Source of the DNA: Staphylococcus croceilyticus | Lineage (GTDB): Bacteria > Bacillota > Bacilli > Staphylococcales > Staphylococcaceae | DNA length: 55,804 bases | Assembly (NCBI RefSeq): GCF_002902575.1 | Contig: NZ_PPRD01000002.1 | Location: 1 to 55,804, forward strand | Reading direction: 5' to 3' | Part shown: in pieces, positions 31,989 to 40,783 of the stretch | Numbering within the stretch: position 1 is the first letter of the stretch | Layout: each line of letters starts with the position of its first letter | Translations under genes and position numbers: made by a program | Notes under the pieces: generated by a model | Seen by the model: the letters and a program-made list of their open reading frames with translations, nothing else | Database searches by the model: none | Told to the model about the DNA's origin: nothing

Positions 31989-32121
31989 TTGAAAATGAAA
32001 CCCCAAAAAACAAAACTATCTCGTTAGTTACGTTCCCTTAAACATATGATATTATGAAAGTAAATAGATACTTATGCATACATATTAGATATAAACATAG
32101 ACTAACTGGGCGGTGTTCATA

Positions 32122-33048
32122 ATGATAAATCAAACAAATAATGAAACAAGTGAAAAAATTAGCAAAAGTGAATTATTAGTAGTGACCGGATTATCAGGCG
32201 CAGGTAAATCTGTAGTCATTCAATGTTTAGAAGATATAGGTTTCTTCTGTGTAGACAATTTACCACCGATTTTATTGCCGAAATTTGTTGAATTAATGGA
32301 ACAAGGAAACCCATCATTACAAAAAGTAGCGATAGCTATTGATTTACGAGGTAAAGAATTATTTACGTCATTAGTAGAAGAAATTGATGCTATAAAAAGT
32401 CGCAACGACGTCATCGTTGACGTGATGTTTTTAGAAGCAGATACTGAAAAACTCATTTCTAGATATAAAGAATCTCGTCGTGCTCACCCATTAAATGAAA
32501 ATGGCCAAATGTCACTTATCGATTCTATTCTTGAAGAAAGACAACTGCTTTCTAGAATTCGTACTTTTGCAAATTACATTGTAGATACAACCAACTTAAC
32601 AATTAAAGAATTAAAAGACAGAGTTAAAAAGAAATTTAAGGATGAAAACTTTAAGTCATTTAGTATCAATGTGACAAGTTTTGGTTTTAAACATGGTATT
32701 CAAATGGATGCAGATTTAGTATTTGATGTGCGATTTTTACCTAACCCATATTATGTAGAAGACTTGAGACCGATGACAGGGGAAGACGAAGCTGTTTACA
32801 ATTATGTTATGAAGTGGAAAGAGACAGAAATATTCTTTGAAAAGTTAATGGACTTACTAAAATTCATGATTCCAGGGTATAAAAAAGAAGGAAAAGCTCA
32901 GTTAGTTATTGCGATAGGTTGTACAGGCGGACAACATCGTTCAGTAGCGCTAGCTAAGCGTATTGGTCAAGAACTTGACGAAATCTTTGATTATAATGTT
33001 TATGTTCATCACAGAGATGCACATATTGAAAGTGGCGTGAAAAAATGA
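32122..33048 (+). CDS. rapZ: RNase adapter / nucleotide-binding protein RapZ (YvcJ)
   Basis: The start is the ATG at 32122 after GGCGGTG, giving 308 residues. The N-terminal domain has Walker A GLSGAGKS (about 23-30) and a Walker-B-like VDNLPP region; the C-terminal domain carries the conserved [13 protein letters not shown] motif (about 278-290). In E. coli RapZ delivers the small RNA GlmZ to RNase E; the Firmicutes homologue YvcJ binds nucleotides and affects competence in B. subtilis, with no known GlmZ partner. It overlaps the next gene by four bases and forms the conserved rapZ-yvcK-whiA group. Confidence 0.95.
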   Translation: MINQTNNETSEKISKSELLVVTGLSGAGKSVVIQCLEDIGFFCVDNLPPILLPKFVELMEQGNPSLQKVAIAIDLRGKELFTSLVEEIDAIKSRNDVIVDVMFLEADTEKLISRYKESRRAHPLNENGQMSLIDSILEERQLLSRIRTFANYIVDTTNLTIKELKDRVKKKFKDENFKSFSINVTSFGFKHGIQMDADLVFDVRFLPNPYYVEDLRPMTGEDEAVYNYVMKWKETEIFFEKLMDLLKFMIPGYKKEGKAQLVIAIGCTGGQHRSVALAKRIGQELDEIFDYNVYVHHRDAHIESGVKK

Positions 33049-34031
33049 AACAGTTAAAAGTCGTACTTATAGGTGGGGGGACAGGCCTATCAGTATTAGC
33101 TAGAGGATTAAGAGAATATCCCATTGATATCACAGCTATCGTTACGGTAGCCGATGATGGGGGAAGCACGGGGAAGATTCGAAATGAAATGGATATCCCT
33201 GCGCCAGGAGATATTCGTAATGTAATCGCAGCACTTAGTGATGCAGAACCGATATTAGAAGAATTATTCCAATATCGCTTTGAAGAACATCAAATTGAAG
33301 GTCATTCACTTGGGAACCTTTTATTAGCAGCACTCACTAATATTAAAAATGACTTTGGTCATGCGGTTAAAGAATTAAGTAAAATCTTAAATATTAAAGG
33401 GAAAGTTATTCCATCTACAAATACTAACGTCATGTTAAATGCCGTTTTAGAAGATGGAGAAATTGTAAAAGGGGAATCTAAAATTCCTCAAAAAAATAAA
33501 AAAATTGAGCGTGTATACTTAGAACCGCCGAATGTTGAACCTATGGAAGAAGCCATAGAGGCCCTTGATGAAGCGGATTTAATTGTGTTAGGCCCAGGTT
33601 CTCTCTACACTAGTGTCATCTCTAATTTATGTGTAAAAGGAATGTCTGACGCTATTTTGAGTTCGAAAGCGCCTAAACTCTATATTGCTAATATCATGAC
33701 ACAACCAGGGGAAACAAATAATTATGATGTTTTAGATCATATCAATGCTATTCATGACCATGCTGGTAAGCAGTTCATTGATTATGTGATTTGTAGCGAT
33801 GAGAAATATGATGAACAAATTTTACAACATTATAAAAATCGCAATGCCCAACCAGTAGTTATGAACGAGGATGATTTAACTAAGAATAATATTAAGATTA
33901 TTACGTCTTCTAATTTAGTAGAGGTATATGATCAGCATTTGGTGCGTCATAATACTAAAGTACTCGCTAAATTAATCTATGACTTAGCACTTGAATTAAC
34001 AAGTACAATTCAATTTAAACCTAAGAAGTAG
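33045..34031 (+). CDS. yvcK: Gluconeogenesis/cell wall factor YvcK (GlmR)
   Basis: This 328-residue cytosolic protein belongs to the CofD-like YvcK family. Visible marks are [17 protein letters not shown] near the start, [12 protein letters not shown] (about 33-44), [18 protein letters not shown] and [14 protein letters not shown]. In B. subtilis YvcK/GlmR binds UDP-GlcNAc and directs carbon into cell-wall amino sugar synthesis by stimulating GlmS, needed on gluconeogenic carbon sources. Transfer of that role to staphylococci is inferred. It overlaps rapZ by four bases (ATGA). Confidence 0.95.
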   Translation: MKQLKVVLIGGGTGLSVLARGLREYPIDITAIVTVADDGGSTGKIRNEMDIPAPGDIRNVIAALSDAEPILEELFQYRFEEHQIEGHSLGNLLLAALTNIKNDFGHAVKELSKILNIKGKVIPSTNTNVMLNAVLEDGEIVKGESKIPQKNKKIERVYLEPPNVEPMEEAIEALDEADLIVLGPGSLYTSVISNLCVKGMSDAILSSKAPKLYIANIMTQPGETNNYDVLDHINAIHDHAGKQFIDYVICSDEKYDEQILQHYKNRNAQPVVMNEDDLTKNNIKIITSSNLVEVYDQHLVRHNTKVLAKLIYDLALELTSTIQFKPKK

Positions 34032-34172
34032 TATATCGTTTTTGCACTTTGAAAATTATGATACAATAGAGAGCGTGTGTTTATAAACGATTAATTATGA
34101 TAACTTAATGAATTTTGGAATGTTAATTACATATATTTATGACAATGATTGGAAAGGAAGGGAAATAAGGCG

Positions 34173-35117
34173 ATGAGTTTTGCATCAGATATGAAAAATG
34201 AACTAACACGTATAGAAGTAGATGAAAGCAACGCTAAAGCGGAACTTAGCGCATTAATCCGTATGAACGGTGCCCTTAGTCTATCTAATCAACAATTTGT
34301 AATTAATGTTCAAACTGAAAATGCGACAACAGCCCGTCGTATTTACTCATTAATTAAACGAATATTTAATGTTGAAATTGAAATATTAGTACGTAAGAAA
34401 ATGAAATTAAAGAAAAATAATATTTATATTTGTCGTACTAAAGTAAGAGCCAGAGAAATTCTAGATGAACTTGGAATATTAAAAAATGGTATATTTGTAC
34501 ATGATATTGACGCGAGTATGATTAAAGATGACGAAATGCGTAGAAGTTATTTACGTGGTGCGTTTTTAGCAGGTGGTTCTGTAAATAATCCAGAAACCTC
34601 TTCTTACCATCTTGAAATATTTTCCCAATATGAGAATCATTCCGAAGGTTTAACCAAGCTAATGAATAGTTATGGCTTAAATGCTAAACACTTAGAACGT
34701 AAAAAGGGAAGTATAGCTTACTTAAAAGAAGCAGAAAAAATCTCAGAATTTCTTAGCTTAATAGGTGGTTATCAAGCACTATTAAAATTTGAAGATGTGC
34801 GCATAGTTAGAGATATGAGAAACTCAGTAAACCGCTTAGTAAACTGTGAAACTGCTAATTTAAATAAAACGGTAAGTGCAGCGATGAAACAGGTACAAAG
34901 CATCCAACTTATCGATGAAGAAATTGGTATTGAAAATCTTCCAGATCGCTTAAGAGAAATTGCAAAATTACGTGTAGAACATCAAGAAATTTCATTAAAA
35001 GAACTAGGAGAAATGGTTTCAACAGGACCTATTTCGAAATCAGGCGTCAACCATCGTTTGAGAAAATTAAACGAACTTGCTGACAAAATACGTAGTGGCG
35101 AGAAAATAGAATTATAA
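34173..35117 (+). CDS. whiA: DNA-binding protein WhiA
   Basis: WhiA combines a degenerate LAGLIDADG homing-endonuclease fold (about 1-215, including the conserved [19 protein letters not shown]) with a C-terminal helix-turn-helix (about 220-310; [22 protein letters not shown]). The family is conserved in Gram-positives and influences division and chromosome segregation, acting as a transcription factor in Streptomyces. The start is the ATG at 34173, matching the family start [11 protein letters not shown]; upstream reading adds a non-conserved tail. It closes the rapZ-yvcK-whiA set, though a 141-base gap with possible promoter separates it from yvcK. Confidence 0.95.
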   Translation: MSFASDMKNELTRIEVDESNAKAELSALIRMNGALSLSNQQFVINVQTENATTARRIYSLIKRIFNVEIEILVRKKMKLKKNNIYICRTKVRAREILDELGILKNGIFVHDIDASMIKDDEMRRSYLRGAFLAGGSVNNPETSSYHLEIFSQYENHSEGLTKLMNSYGLNAKHLERKKGSIAYLKEAEKISEFLSLIGGYQALLKFEDVRIVRDMRNSVNRLVNCETANLNKTVSAAMKQVQSIQLIDEEIGIENLPDRLREIAKLRVEHQEISLKELGEMVSTGPISKSGVNHRLRKLNELADKIRSGEKIEL

Positions 35118-35123
35118 ATATGA

Positions 35124-35163
35124 AGAAAGGTATTTTTGAAGATTAGTCAAAAATACCTTTTTA
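35124..35163 (+). terminator. Terminator after whiA
   Basis: AAAGGTATTTTTGA near 35126-35139 pairs with TCAAAAATACCTTT near 35147-35160, followed by T residues. Confidence 0.87.
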
Positions 35164-35196
35164 TTATATAGTAGAATGTTGTTGAATAAAAAGCAT

Positions 35197-35240
35197 AGAA
35201 GGAAATCAAGATTAAAAATCTGATTTCCTTCCTGTTATTT
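35197..35240. terminator. Second, bidirectional hairpin at the end of the accessory insert
   Basis: GAAGGAAATCA near 35199-35209 pairs with TGATTTCCTTC near 35221-35231. It lies 3' of the minus-strand DUF1828/1829 gene. Confidence 0.7.
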
Positions 35241-35289
35241 AGCACAATAAATATTTTTTATATATTAATCTAAACTTGTTTTTAACTTA

Positions 35290-36063
35290 TTAATTTAATG
35301 CCTCTAATATTTCTTGCTTATTAGACCATTTAAGAATTGAAACACCTTCATAGTCAGCAGCCTGTTTTACCCGAGAGGAAACACTATTTTCGATATCATT
35401 TGCAATTATAAACATTTGAGATTCTAGGTTATTTCTATGAGGTCTGTTAGGCTTTACATCTCTATAAGCAAAAGCATCAGAAGTTATTTTATTAAAATCT
35501 AAATTATTTGCAAAATTTAGAAGTTTTTCAGGCTTATTTTTTTTAGCAGGCAAAATAAAATCTATAGTATATTTAATACCTGACTCTCCAGCTACGGCAA
35601 CATTCGCTGTACCAGTTATATCTTCATTGAATAAAAAGTCGAAAACTTCTTCATAAAATAGACTTGAAACATTTGATTTGCTTGTTAAAGTTAAATCATA
35701 AATTTTTAAAATTCCTTGAATTAAATTATGTTTAGATTGGGCAAAAGTATCGTTTTGGACATAGGATATTATCTCATCGTCATCCAATGTCAAATTAAAT
35801 TGATTCATAATTGAACTAATTAATTTTTGTCTAGCTTTAGTATTAATATCAATACCAAACATTTTTAGCTCATTTAACGTTAAGCCATCATCAGAAAGTA
35901 GTAATTCATTATTATTAATTATATCTACATATATTCTAATGTAATCATTTAAATGATTTTTAAAAGGAGTGGTGATTTCAGTAGAGCCATCAAGCTTTTT
36001 ATAGCTATAACGTTGTTTGAGCCAATTAAAATATTCATCCATTTTTTGCTCAATAATTTCCAC
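35290..36063 (-). CDS. DUF1828/DUF1829 domain protein
   Basis: The start is put at GTG 36063, eight bases after AAGGAG; the GTG at 36072 would lie inside the ribosome site. The 257-residue protein is soluble. The N-terminal half (about 10-105) matches DUF1828 (DYIRIYVDIINNNELLLSDDG, TLNELKMFGIDI), the C-terminal half (about 130-235) DUF1829 (FLFNEDITGTANVAVAGESG, YTIDFILPAK). Families with this architecture are sporadic in bacteria and phage-like or plasmid loci; the biochemical role is unknown and some resemblance to nuclease-like folds is only a guess. It lies 19 bases downstream of a frameshifted DUF6978 gene, its probable operon partner, in an insert between whiA and tRNA-Arg. Confidence 0.75.
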   Translation of the reverse strand: MEIIEQKMDEYFNWLKQRYSYKKLDGSTEITTPFKNHLNDYIRIYVDIINNNELLLSDDGLTLNELKMFGIDINTKARQKLISSIMNQFNLTLDDDEIISYVQNDTFAQSKHNLIQGILKIYDLTLTSKSNVSSLFYEEVFDFLFNEDITGTANVAVAGESGIKYTIDFILPAKKNKPEKLLNFANNLDFNKITSDAFAYRDVKPNRPHRNNLESQMFIIANDIENSVSSRVKQAADYEGVSILKWSNKQEILEALN

Positions 36064-36082
36064 TTTGATCACTCCTTTTTTA

Positions 36083-36521
36083 TTATAATAACTTTGGAAT
36101 AATTATAGCATTTTTGTGATTAATATTTGTATAATCCATAAAGAATTCTAAAGAATCCATTAACTCATTTTCCAATGCTTTATTTGATAATTTTGATAAG
36201 GGAATAGCTATTCTACCATTATCATATTCTTCTGAAAAAATATGAAGGTGAGGTGTTGGAATTCTAGTATCATTAGGGGGATTAGAGTGATCAGAACAAA
36301 CGTACCATTAAACTCTTTTCAGTAGCGCTGTGAAGTAGTAATGTTAGATTATATTTATTTCTGTGGCCTTTTCTATTTACTATTAAAGTGAATTTCTCAT
36401 CTTTATCTATATAATGAATTAATTTATGATTAGACTGTTGCCCAACTCCTGCCAGTTTTATAATTTCTTGTTCAAAATCTTTAATCATCTTTAACAAACG
36501 ATTATAGCTTTCGTTTTCCAT
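36083..36521 (-). pseudogene. DUF6978 family protein, broken by a one-base frameshift
   Basis: The gene starts at ATG 36521 after AAGGAG and reads 76 residues (INRKG-like VNRKGHRNKYNL) to a TGA at 36291. One base later in frame the reading resumes as SDHSNPPNDTRIPTPHLHIF and runs on to 36083. The HSNPPNDTRI...PHLHIF pattern corresponds to the HTNPDG...HLHIY motif I know from DUF6978. Deleting one T in the CGTTTGTTC stretch at about 36294-36302 restores a protein of about 145 residues; 439 bases minus one is divisible by three. Family identity is recalled, not searched. It is the partner of the DUF1828/1829 gene. Confidence 0.75.
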
Positions 36522-36947
36522 AAATCTATCTCCTTAAAAAATTGTATTAACAGAAAATGAAACAGTTAAATATTCTATTAATATATGATATTAAGATCTT
36601 AGCACTATGCTTTTGTATTTAAAGTATTGTTTAATTCTTTAAAAGGGTAACTATTATTTGTATAGAATCGCTATGATTTTCCGAAAAGTATTATCATAAA
36701 AGCCCTTAAGTGGTGATTAATAATTTTATTATATAATACAATTATTAATATGTAAGGTAGTTTTGAATTAATTATTACTTATCGAAATTTTTACTTGATA
36801 GCTTGAGCAATGGAAGAAATGTTTAAAAAGAGAAGGCGTAAGTACTCAAAAAAGACTCTAAAATTAGTGGGATTTAGCATTTATTTAAAAGGGAAAATAA
36901 AATAACAACGTTCTAGTTTAAAAAAGTATGTTTTTATAAACTATTAG
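36522..36947. other. Non-coding stretch between DUF6978 gene and tRNA-Arg
   Basis: These 426 very AT-rich bases hold no open frame with a ribosome site that I can support on either strand. They are probably a remnant of the same insertion and contain the promoter of the DUF6978-DUF1828/1829 pair, which I could not pinpoint. Confidence 0.5.
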
Positions 36948-37019
36948 TCCCCCCGAAAGGAATCGAACCTTTATTATAAGAACCGGAATCTTATGTGCTA
37001 TCCATTACACTACGGGGAG
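36948..37019 (-). tRNA. tRNA-Arg (anticodon CCG)
   Basis: On the minus strand a full cloverleaf folds: acceptor CTCCCCG/CGGGGGG with one T-G pair, D-arm GTG...CAC, anticodon stem TAAGA/TCTTA around the loop TTCCGGT (anticodon CCG, reading CGG), and T-arm AAAGG-TTCGATT-CCTTT. The discriminator is A and the CCA end is not encoded. CGG is a rare codon in this AT-rich genome. Confidence 0.92.
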
Positions 37020-37125
37020 AGAATATTAAAAGCCGAATTTCTGTACTATTTGTGATTTTAAAAGTACAATCTGTATGTATGTTTATAGTGTACAAAAAAT
37101 TAAAAAATAGCGTCAATAGTTAATT

Positions 37126-37142
37126 TTTGACCATATTTGACT
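37126..37142. promoter_or_regulatory. CtsR operator over the clpP promoter
   Basis: TTTGACC-ATA-TTTGACT is the inverted form of the CtsR heptad repeat RGTCAAA-N3-RGTCAAA. It overlaps the -35 TTGACC (37127-37132), which stands 17 bases from TAAAAT (37150-37155). Confidence 0.92.
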
Positions 37143-37189
37143 TTTGTTGTAAAATGAGTACAACAGTTAATTACAAGGAGGAAATATAA

Positions 37190-37780
37190 ATGAATTTAAT
37201 TCCTACAGTTATTGAAACAACAAATCGTGGCGAACGTGCTTATGATATTTATTCACGTTTATTAAAAGACCGTATCATCATGTTAGGTTCAGCAATTGAT
37301 GATAACGTAGCAAATTCAATTGTATCACAATTATTATTCTTACAAGCTCAAGACTCTGAAAAAGATATTTATCTATATATTAACTCTCCAGGCGGTAGCG
37401 TGACTGCTGGATTTGCGATTTATGATACTATTCAACACATCAAACCAGATGTACAAACAATTTGTATCGGTATGGCTGCTTCAATGGGTTCATTCTTATT
37501 AGCAGCTGGTGCAAAAGGTAAACGTTTCGCATTACCTAATGCTGAAGTAATGATTCACCAACCATTAGGTGGTGCTCAAGGTCAAGCAACTGAAATCGAA
37601 ATCGCTGCTAACCATATCTTAAAAACTCGCGAAAAATTAAACAGAATTTTAGCTGAACGTACTGGCCAAAGTATTGAAAAAATCCAAAAAGATACTGATC
37701 GTGATAACTTCTTAACAGCTGATGAAGCTAAAGAATATGGTTTAATTGATAGTGTAATGCAACCTGAAGATCAAAAATAA
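37190..37780 (+). CDS. clpP: ATP-dependent Clp protease proteolytic subunit
   Basis: ClpP forms a 14-subunit barrel that degrades proteins fed by ClpX or ClpC. The 196-residue protein has the serine protease triad Ser98 ([11 protein letters not shown]), His123 (MIHQPLGG) and Asp172 (TDRDNF), plus the PGGSVTAG oxyanion loop (67-74). The ATG follows CAAGGAGGA. The upstream CtsR box predicts derepression by heat and other protein-damaging stress, as established for staphylococci. It is monocistronic with a strong terminator. Confidence 0.98.
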   Translation: MNLIPTVIETTNRGERAYDIYSRLLKDRIIMLGSAIDDNVANSIVSQLLFLQAQDSEKDIYLYINSPGGSVTAGFAIYDTIQHIKPDVQTICIGMAASMGSFLLAAGAKGKRFALPNAEVMIHQPLGGAQGQATEIEIAANHILKTREKLNRILAERTGQSIEKIQKDTDRDNFLTADEAKEYGLIDSVMQPEDQK

Positions 37781-37796
37781 ATAAGTTAAATAAAGA

Positions 37797-37838
37797 TTTA
37801 AGAGGGAACGCCGTAACTGGCGCTCCCTCTTTTTTATA
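37797..37838 (+). terminator. Terminator after clpP
   Basis: AGAGGGAACGCC near 37800-37811 pairs with GGCGCTCCCTCT near 37818-37829 with one G-A mismatch, followed by six T. It also closes the convergent small gene at 37840. Confidence 0.88.
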
Positions 37839-37839
37839 C

Positions 37840-38028
37840 TTATCTTGAATTTTTTGACGCTTTCAAAAATAATCTGACTGATACAACTAATAAAAGTATA
37901 CCTATGATTAGGAAAAATATAGACATTATGATAATGCCTATATTATTTTCAAAAGCAAATATACCATTCAAGATAAGAAATATGCTTGCAATAATGAGCA
38001 AAATATAGGTTAACTTGTTGTCATTCAT
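37840..38028 (-). CDS. Small two-helix membrane protein
   Basis: This 62-residue protein has two hydrophobic segments (about 8-26 and 31-53) separated by a short polar turn, and a basic tail. AGGAG stands before the ATG, so it is likely translated. It lies 18 bases downstream of the SDR epimerase gene on the same strand and would be cotranscribed. No family is recognised. Confidence 0.65.
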   Translation of the reverse strand: MNDNKLTYILLIIASIFLILNGIFAFENNIGIIIMSIFFLIIGILLLVVSVRLFLKASKNSR

Positions 38029-38046
38029 GGTATCAAACTCCTATGT

Positions 38047-38946
38047 TTATTTGCTAATTAAATCTTCAAGAGCTATCTTCAGGTTAGGATATTTGAAATT
38101 AAAATCTAACGCATCAAGTTTATTAGGTAGAACTTTTTGCGTGTCTAATACAACTGTAGACATTTGTCCTAAAGCAGCTCTCATGGCTAAGGCTGGAACC
38201 CATGTTTCGTGCGGTCTATGCATAACGCGACCAAGCGTATAACCAAATAAGTTTTGACGTTCAGGTATTGGTGCTGCCATATTGAAAGGTCCTTTAGCAG
38301 TTGGCTCATTAATCGTGAATAAAATAGCACGACCTAAGTCCTCAATATGAATCCAAGAATACCATTGACGACCAGAACCTAATTTACCGCCTACATAGAA
38401 TTTATATGGCAATTTCATCATTGGAAGAGAGCCACCCTCGTCAGATAAAATCATACTAAATCTACCCAACACAACACGAGTACCAAACGCTTCAAATTTT
38501 TTAGCAATACGTTCCCATTGATACACTACATCTGATAGGAAATCGAATGGAAGCGTGTGATATTGCTCAGTATATGTGTGATGTAAGCTTGGAGGATAAT
38601 AGCCCATAGCACTTGCATTAAATAATACTTCAGGCTTTTTAGAGCGATTTTTAAATAAATCAACCAAAGCTTGTGTAGATTGGATACGGCTAATCATAAT
38701 CGTTTGTTTATATGACTCAGTCCATCGTTTGTTTAATGATGCACCAGCAAGGTTGATGACCACATCAATATCTGGAACTTGTTCTTCCCATCCGTCTTTC
38801 GACCAATTTATATATGAAACTTTAGGTTCATCACTTACTTTATCACTACGCGTTAAAATAGTGATATGTGCATCTTGCTTTTTAATTTCTTCAACTAAGT
38901 GGCTACCTACCATTCCTGTGCCACCGGTAATAAGATATTGTTTCAT
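38047..38946 (-). CDS. TIGR01777-type NAD(P)-dependent epimerase (SDR39U family)
   Basis: A 299-residue extended short-chain dehydrogenase-like protein. The N-terminal Rossmann motif is [16 protein letters not shown] (6-21), then [16 protein letters not shown] (about 68-83), [10 protein letters not shown] (in place of the YxxxK centre) and [12 protein letters not shown]. The C-terminal DUF1731-like part has [20 protein letters not shown]. The family (B. subtilis YfhF, human SDR39U1) has no proven substrate. The ATG follows GAGGTGT. It lies convergent to clpP, at the position of its S. aureus counterpart. Confidence 0.93.
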   Translation of the reverse strand: MKQYLITGGTGMVGSHLVEEIKKQDAHITILTRSDKVSDEPKVSYINWSKDGWEEQVPDIDVVINLAGASLNKRWTESYKQTIMISRIQSTQALVDLFKNRSKKPEVLFNASAMGYYPPSLHHTYTEQYHTLPFDFLSDVVYQWERIAKKFEAFGTRVVLGRFSMILSDEGGSLPMMKLPYKFYVGGKLGSGRQWYSWIHIEDLGRAILFTINEPTAKGPFNMAAPIPERQNLFGYTLGRVMHRPHETWVPALAMRAALGQMSTVVLDTQKVLPNKLDALDFNFKYPNLKIALEDLISK

Positions 38947-39076
38947 GTTTACACCTCGTTTAAATAATTTTTTGATTTTAATAACACACTATTCTGTTCA
39001 AATAATGTCCAATGATTAGTCAATAATATGTCATTTCCTAAGCTGTAAACCTGATTATTTCTCGAAAAATTTAAGA

Positions 39077-39082
39077 TATAAT
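39077..39082 (+). promoter_or_regulatory. -10 element of the RsaH-like small RNA
   Basis: A consensus TATAAT stands about seven bases before the start of a structured segment that ends in a terminator-like hairpin. The -35 is poor. Confidence 0.55.
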
Positions 39083-39088
39083 AAAGGA

Positions 39089-39203
39089 GAACCTTCGCAT
39101 ACTATTAACATCTTTCAATTAATATTAGTATACCCATAATTAGCGAAGGTCAATTTTGACTCCCTTTAGTAATGACCCATACGTTAATCGTATGGGTTTA
39201 TTG
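39089..39203 (+). ncRNA. rsaH: Probable small RNA RsaH
   Basis: About 115 bases follow a TATAAT box. ACCTTCGC (39091-39098) pairs with GCGAAGGT (39143-39150), enclosing an inner ATACTA...TAGTAT helix; a single-stranded stretch with a TCCC motif (GACTCCCTTT, 39158-39167) follows; ACCCATACG (39176-39184) pairs with CGTATGGGT (39190-39198). The TCCC motif in an unpaired region is a mark of the staphylococcal Rsa RNAs, which use it to bind Shine-Dalgarno sequences. From memory, S. aureus RsaH lies just after the SDR epimerase near clpP, the same position. I assign it by location and structure, not by alignment. Confidence 0.6.
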
Positions 39204-39219
39204 TATATCTATTATAGTA

Positions 39220-39408
39220 CTAATAAAAAATTTTTAGGAACAATATGATTAAAGGAATAAAAATTATTGATAATAGTAAAAAATCAAAAGAAGATGTTTT
39301 ATCTTCATCATAATGGTCATTATTTATCATCATTGACTTAAGTTTAGTCTTACTTGTAGTGCTATTATCAAAGCCTTCTTTTGAAAAGTTTTCATGCATT
39401 CTTATCAC
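39220..39408 (-). CDS. Possible small tail-anchored membrane protein
   Basis: An open frame of 62 residues with a charged N-terminal part and a single hydrophobic segment at the C-terminus (LLLSIIFIPLIILFLKIFY). The start could be GTG 39408 or ATG 39399; neither has a strong ribosome site. It is convergent with the RsaH-like RNA, whose terminal hairpin could serve both. No family is recognised and it may not be real. Confidence 0.35.
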   Translation of the reverse strand: MIRMHENFSKEGFDNSTTSKTKLKSMMINNDHYDEDKTSSFDFLLLSIIFIPLIILFLKIFY

Positions 39409-39653
39409 GCTTTCAAATTTAGAAATAGATAACTTATTTAAATTTAGTGTTTGTAAGTACTTATGATGTTATCATATATAAGAGATTATATATGATATTT
39501 ATTTTACAACTTAATTCTTTCGATATGATTTTTTTAGATAAATGCTGTAAAATTATATGCTACATTCATAGAAATACACCACTAAGTTTCAATGTGGAGC
39601 ATCATAAGACTTGGAAAAACAAAAATTAAGATGACGGAGGCAGACAATTAAAA

Positions 39654-40448
39654 ATGAGTAGTATTTCAAAAATTATCAGTACAATTGTCATTTTACTTTT
39701 ACTTATAGGACTAGTTTTTGCTATTTTCTCATTTGTAGACAATTCAAAACGTGGAAGTGAACGTTTAAGTAATCAAACTACAGAAAAGCATAAAGATAGC
39801 GATAAAAAAGATGATAAGAAAGATAAGAAAGATAAGAAAGATAAGAAAGATAAAAAGGATAAAGATAGTGACAAAAAAGATAAATCTAAAGATAAGTCAG
39901 ATAGTAAAAAAGGAACTCAATCAAATGAAGATAATTCAACGCCAAACAATGAACAGTACAATGCAGATGTTGTTAATCAAGGCAATGTAGGAACGCGACA
40001 AGCACCTAAAACACAAGAAACCCAACAAGCTACACCATCTTCACAACAAAACACGCCACAAACACCACGTACAAGAGAATCAACGAATGATTCTAAGACT
40101 AAACAACAACAATCAACTCAGAACACTACACAAAATAAACAAACAGATACTCAAGAACAACCAACACAGGAACGAGAAGATAACGAAAATAATCCTTCTC
40201 AATCTAATACTACACATTCAGGTTCAGCCTCAAATAGTAATAGCAATAACAACAATAATGATGCAACAACTAATCAGTCATCGCCTAGAACGAATCAAGC
40301 ACCAAGCACTAATAATACACAACAAGCGAATACACAAGAAGCTTCAACTCAACAAAGATCAACTCAACAGTCGGTACAACGTAGTACTGCACAATCTCAA
40401 AATCAGAGTCAACAATCACAGTCATCAAATGAAAATGATAACAATTAA
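39654..40448 (+). CDS. Single-pass membrane protein with lysine-aspartate repeats and Q/N/S/T-rich tail
   Basis: The 264 residues consist of one membrane helix (about 8-28), then a lysine/aspartate block (about 44-90) made from KDK-type repeats, then a long low-complexity tail rich in Q, N, S and T (about 90-264). No cysteine follows the helix, so this is not a lipoprotein; the tail should face outward by the charge pattern near the helix, though topology is uncertain. The DNA of the lysine-aspartate block has tandem nine-base units (see 39813-39857). The ATG follows GGAGGCAG. No conserved catalytic domain is visible. Such tails suggest a wall-spanning or surface-exposed role, which is inference only. 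Confidence 0.75.
   Translation: MSSISKIISTIVILLLLIGLVFAIFSFVDNSKRGSERLSNQTTEKHKDSDKKDDKKDKKDKKDKKDKKDKDSDKKDKSKDKSDSKKGTQSNEDNSTPNNEQYNADVVNQGNVGTRQAPKTQETQQATPSSQQNTPQTPRTRESTNDSKTKQQQSTQNTTQNKQTDTQEQPTQEREDNENNPSQSNTTHSGSASNSNSNNNNNDATTNQSSPRTNQAPSTNNTQQANTQEASTQQRSTQQSVQRSTAQSQNQSQQSQSSNENDNN
39813..39857 (+). repeat. In-frame nine-base tandem repeat
   Basis: GATAAGAAA occurs four times in perfect tandem (39813-39848) followed by GATAAAAAG, encoding Asp-Lys-Lys units. Copy changes would keep the frame. Confidence 0.92.
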
Positions 40449-40459
40449 GTAAGTTAAAG

Positions 40460-40498
40460 AAACGCCCTTCAACGTAAAAAATTGGAGGGCGTTTTTTG
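40460..40498. terminator. Bidirectional terminator between two membrane protein genes
   Basis: AACGCCCTTCAA near 40461-40472 pairs with TTGGAGGGCGTT near 40482-40493, followed by T residues. The flanking genes converge. Confidence 0.87.
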
Positions 40499-40546
40499 TA
40501 TGATAATTCAATATTAATACCAAATAGCATGTATATGCGTTTCTAG

Positions 40547-40765
40547 TTAGAACATCCAATTAAGTAAAAAAGTTAATAAGATTGAAAGAATTACAGAAAT
40601 AAAAATAGAAGAAAGACAACCAAAAGGACAACCACAACCATATCGATAATGAATAGGTGAAGAATTTTCAAAGTCATCTCTTTCATTTCTAAAATAGTTA
40701 TCATCTTTATATCTTTGATCAGATGGGTCAATGACCTCAACTTTATCTCGTTCTTCTTGACTCAC
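40547..40765 (-). CDS. Small membrane protein with cysteine cluster
   Basis: I choose GTG 40765, nine bases after AGGAGG; the ATG at 40783 lies in the ribosome site itself. The 72-residue protein has an acidic, charged N-terminus (to about 36), a cysteine-rich YGCGCPFGCL (about 41-50) and a C-terminal membrane helix (about 52-72). The cysteines sit at the membrane boundary and could bind metal or be lipid-modified; neither is shown. I do not recognise a family. Confidence 0.65.
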   Translation of the reverse strand: MSQEERDKVEVIDPSDQRYKDDNYFRNERDDFENSSPIHYRYGCGCPFGCLSSIFISVILSILLTFLLNWMF

Positions 40766-40783
40766 GTTTAGCCCCCTCCTCAT

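Noticed and set aside
39447..39629. Plus-strand frame of 60 residues upstream of the Lys-Asp repeat protein
   Set aside because: No ribosome site and no recognisable sequence; the region is more likely the leader of the following gene.
40087..40452. Plus-strand frame of 121 residues
   Set aside because: It is a shifted reading of the Q/N-rich low-complexity gene; its composition (I, N, H, Q) follows from the repeats.
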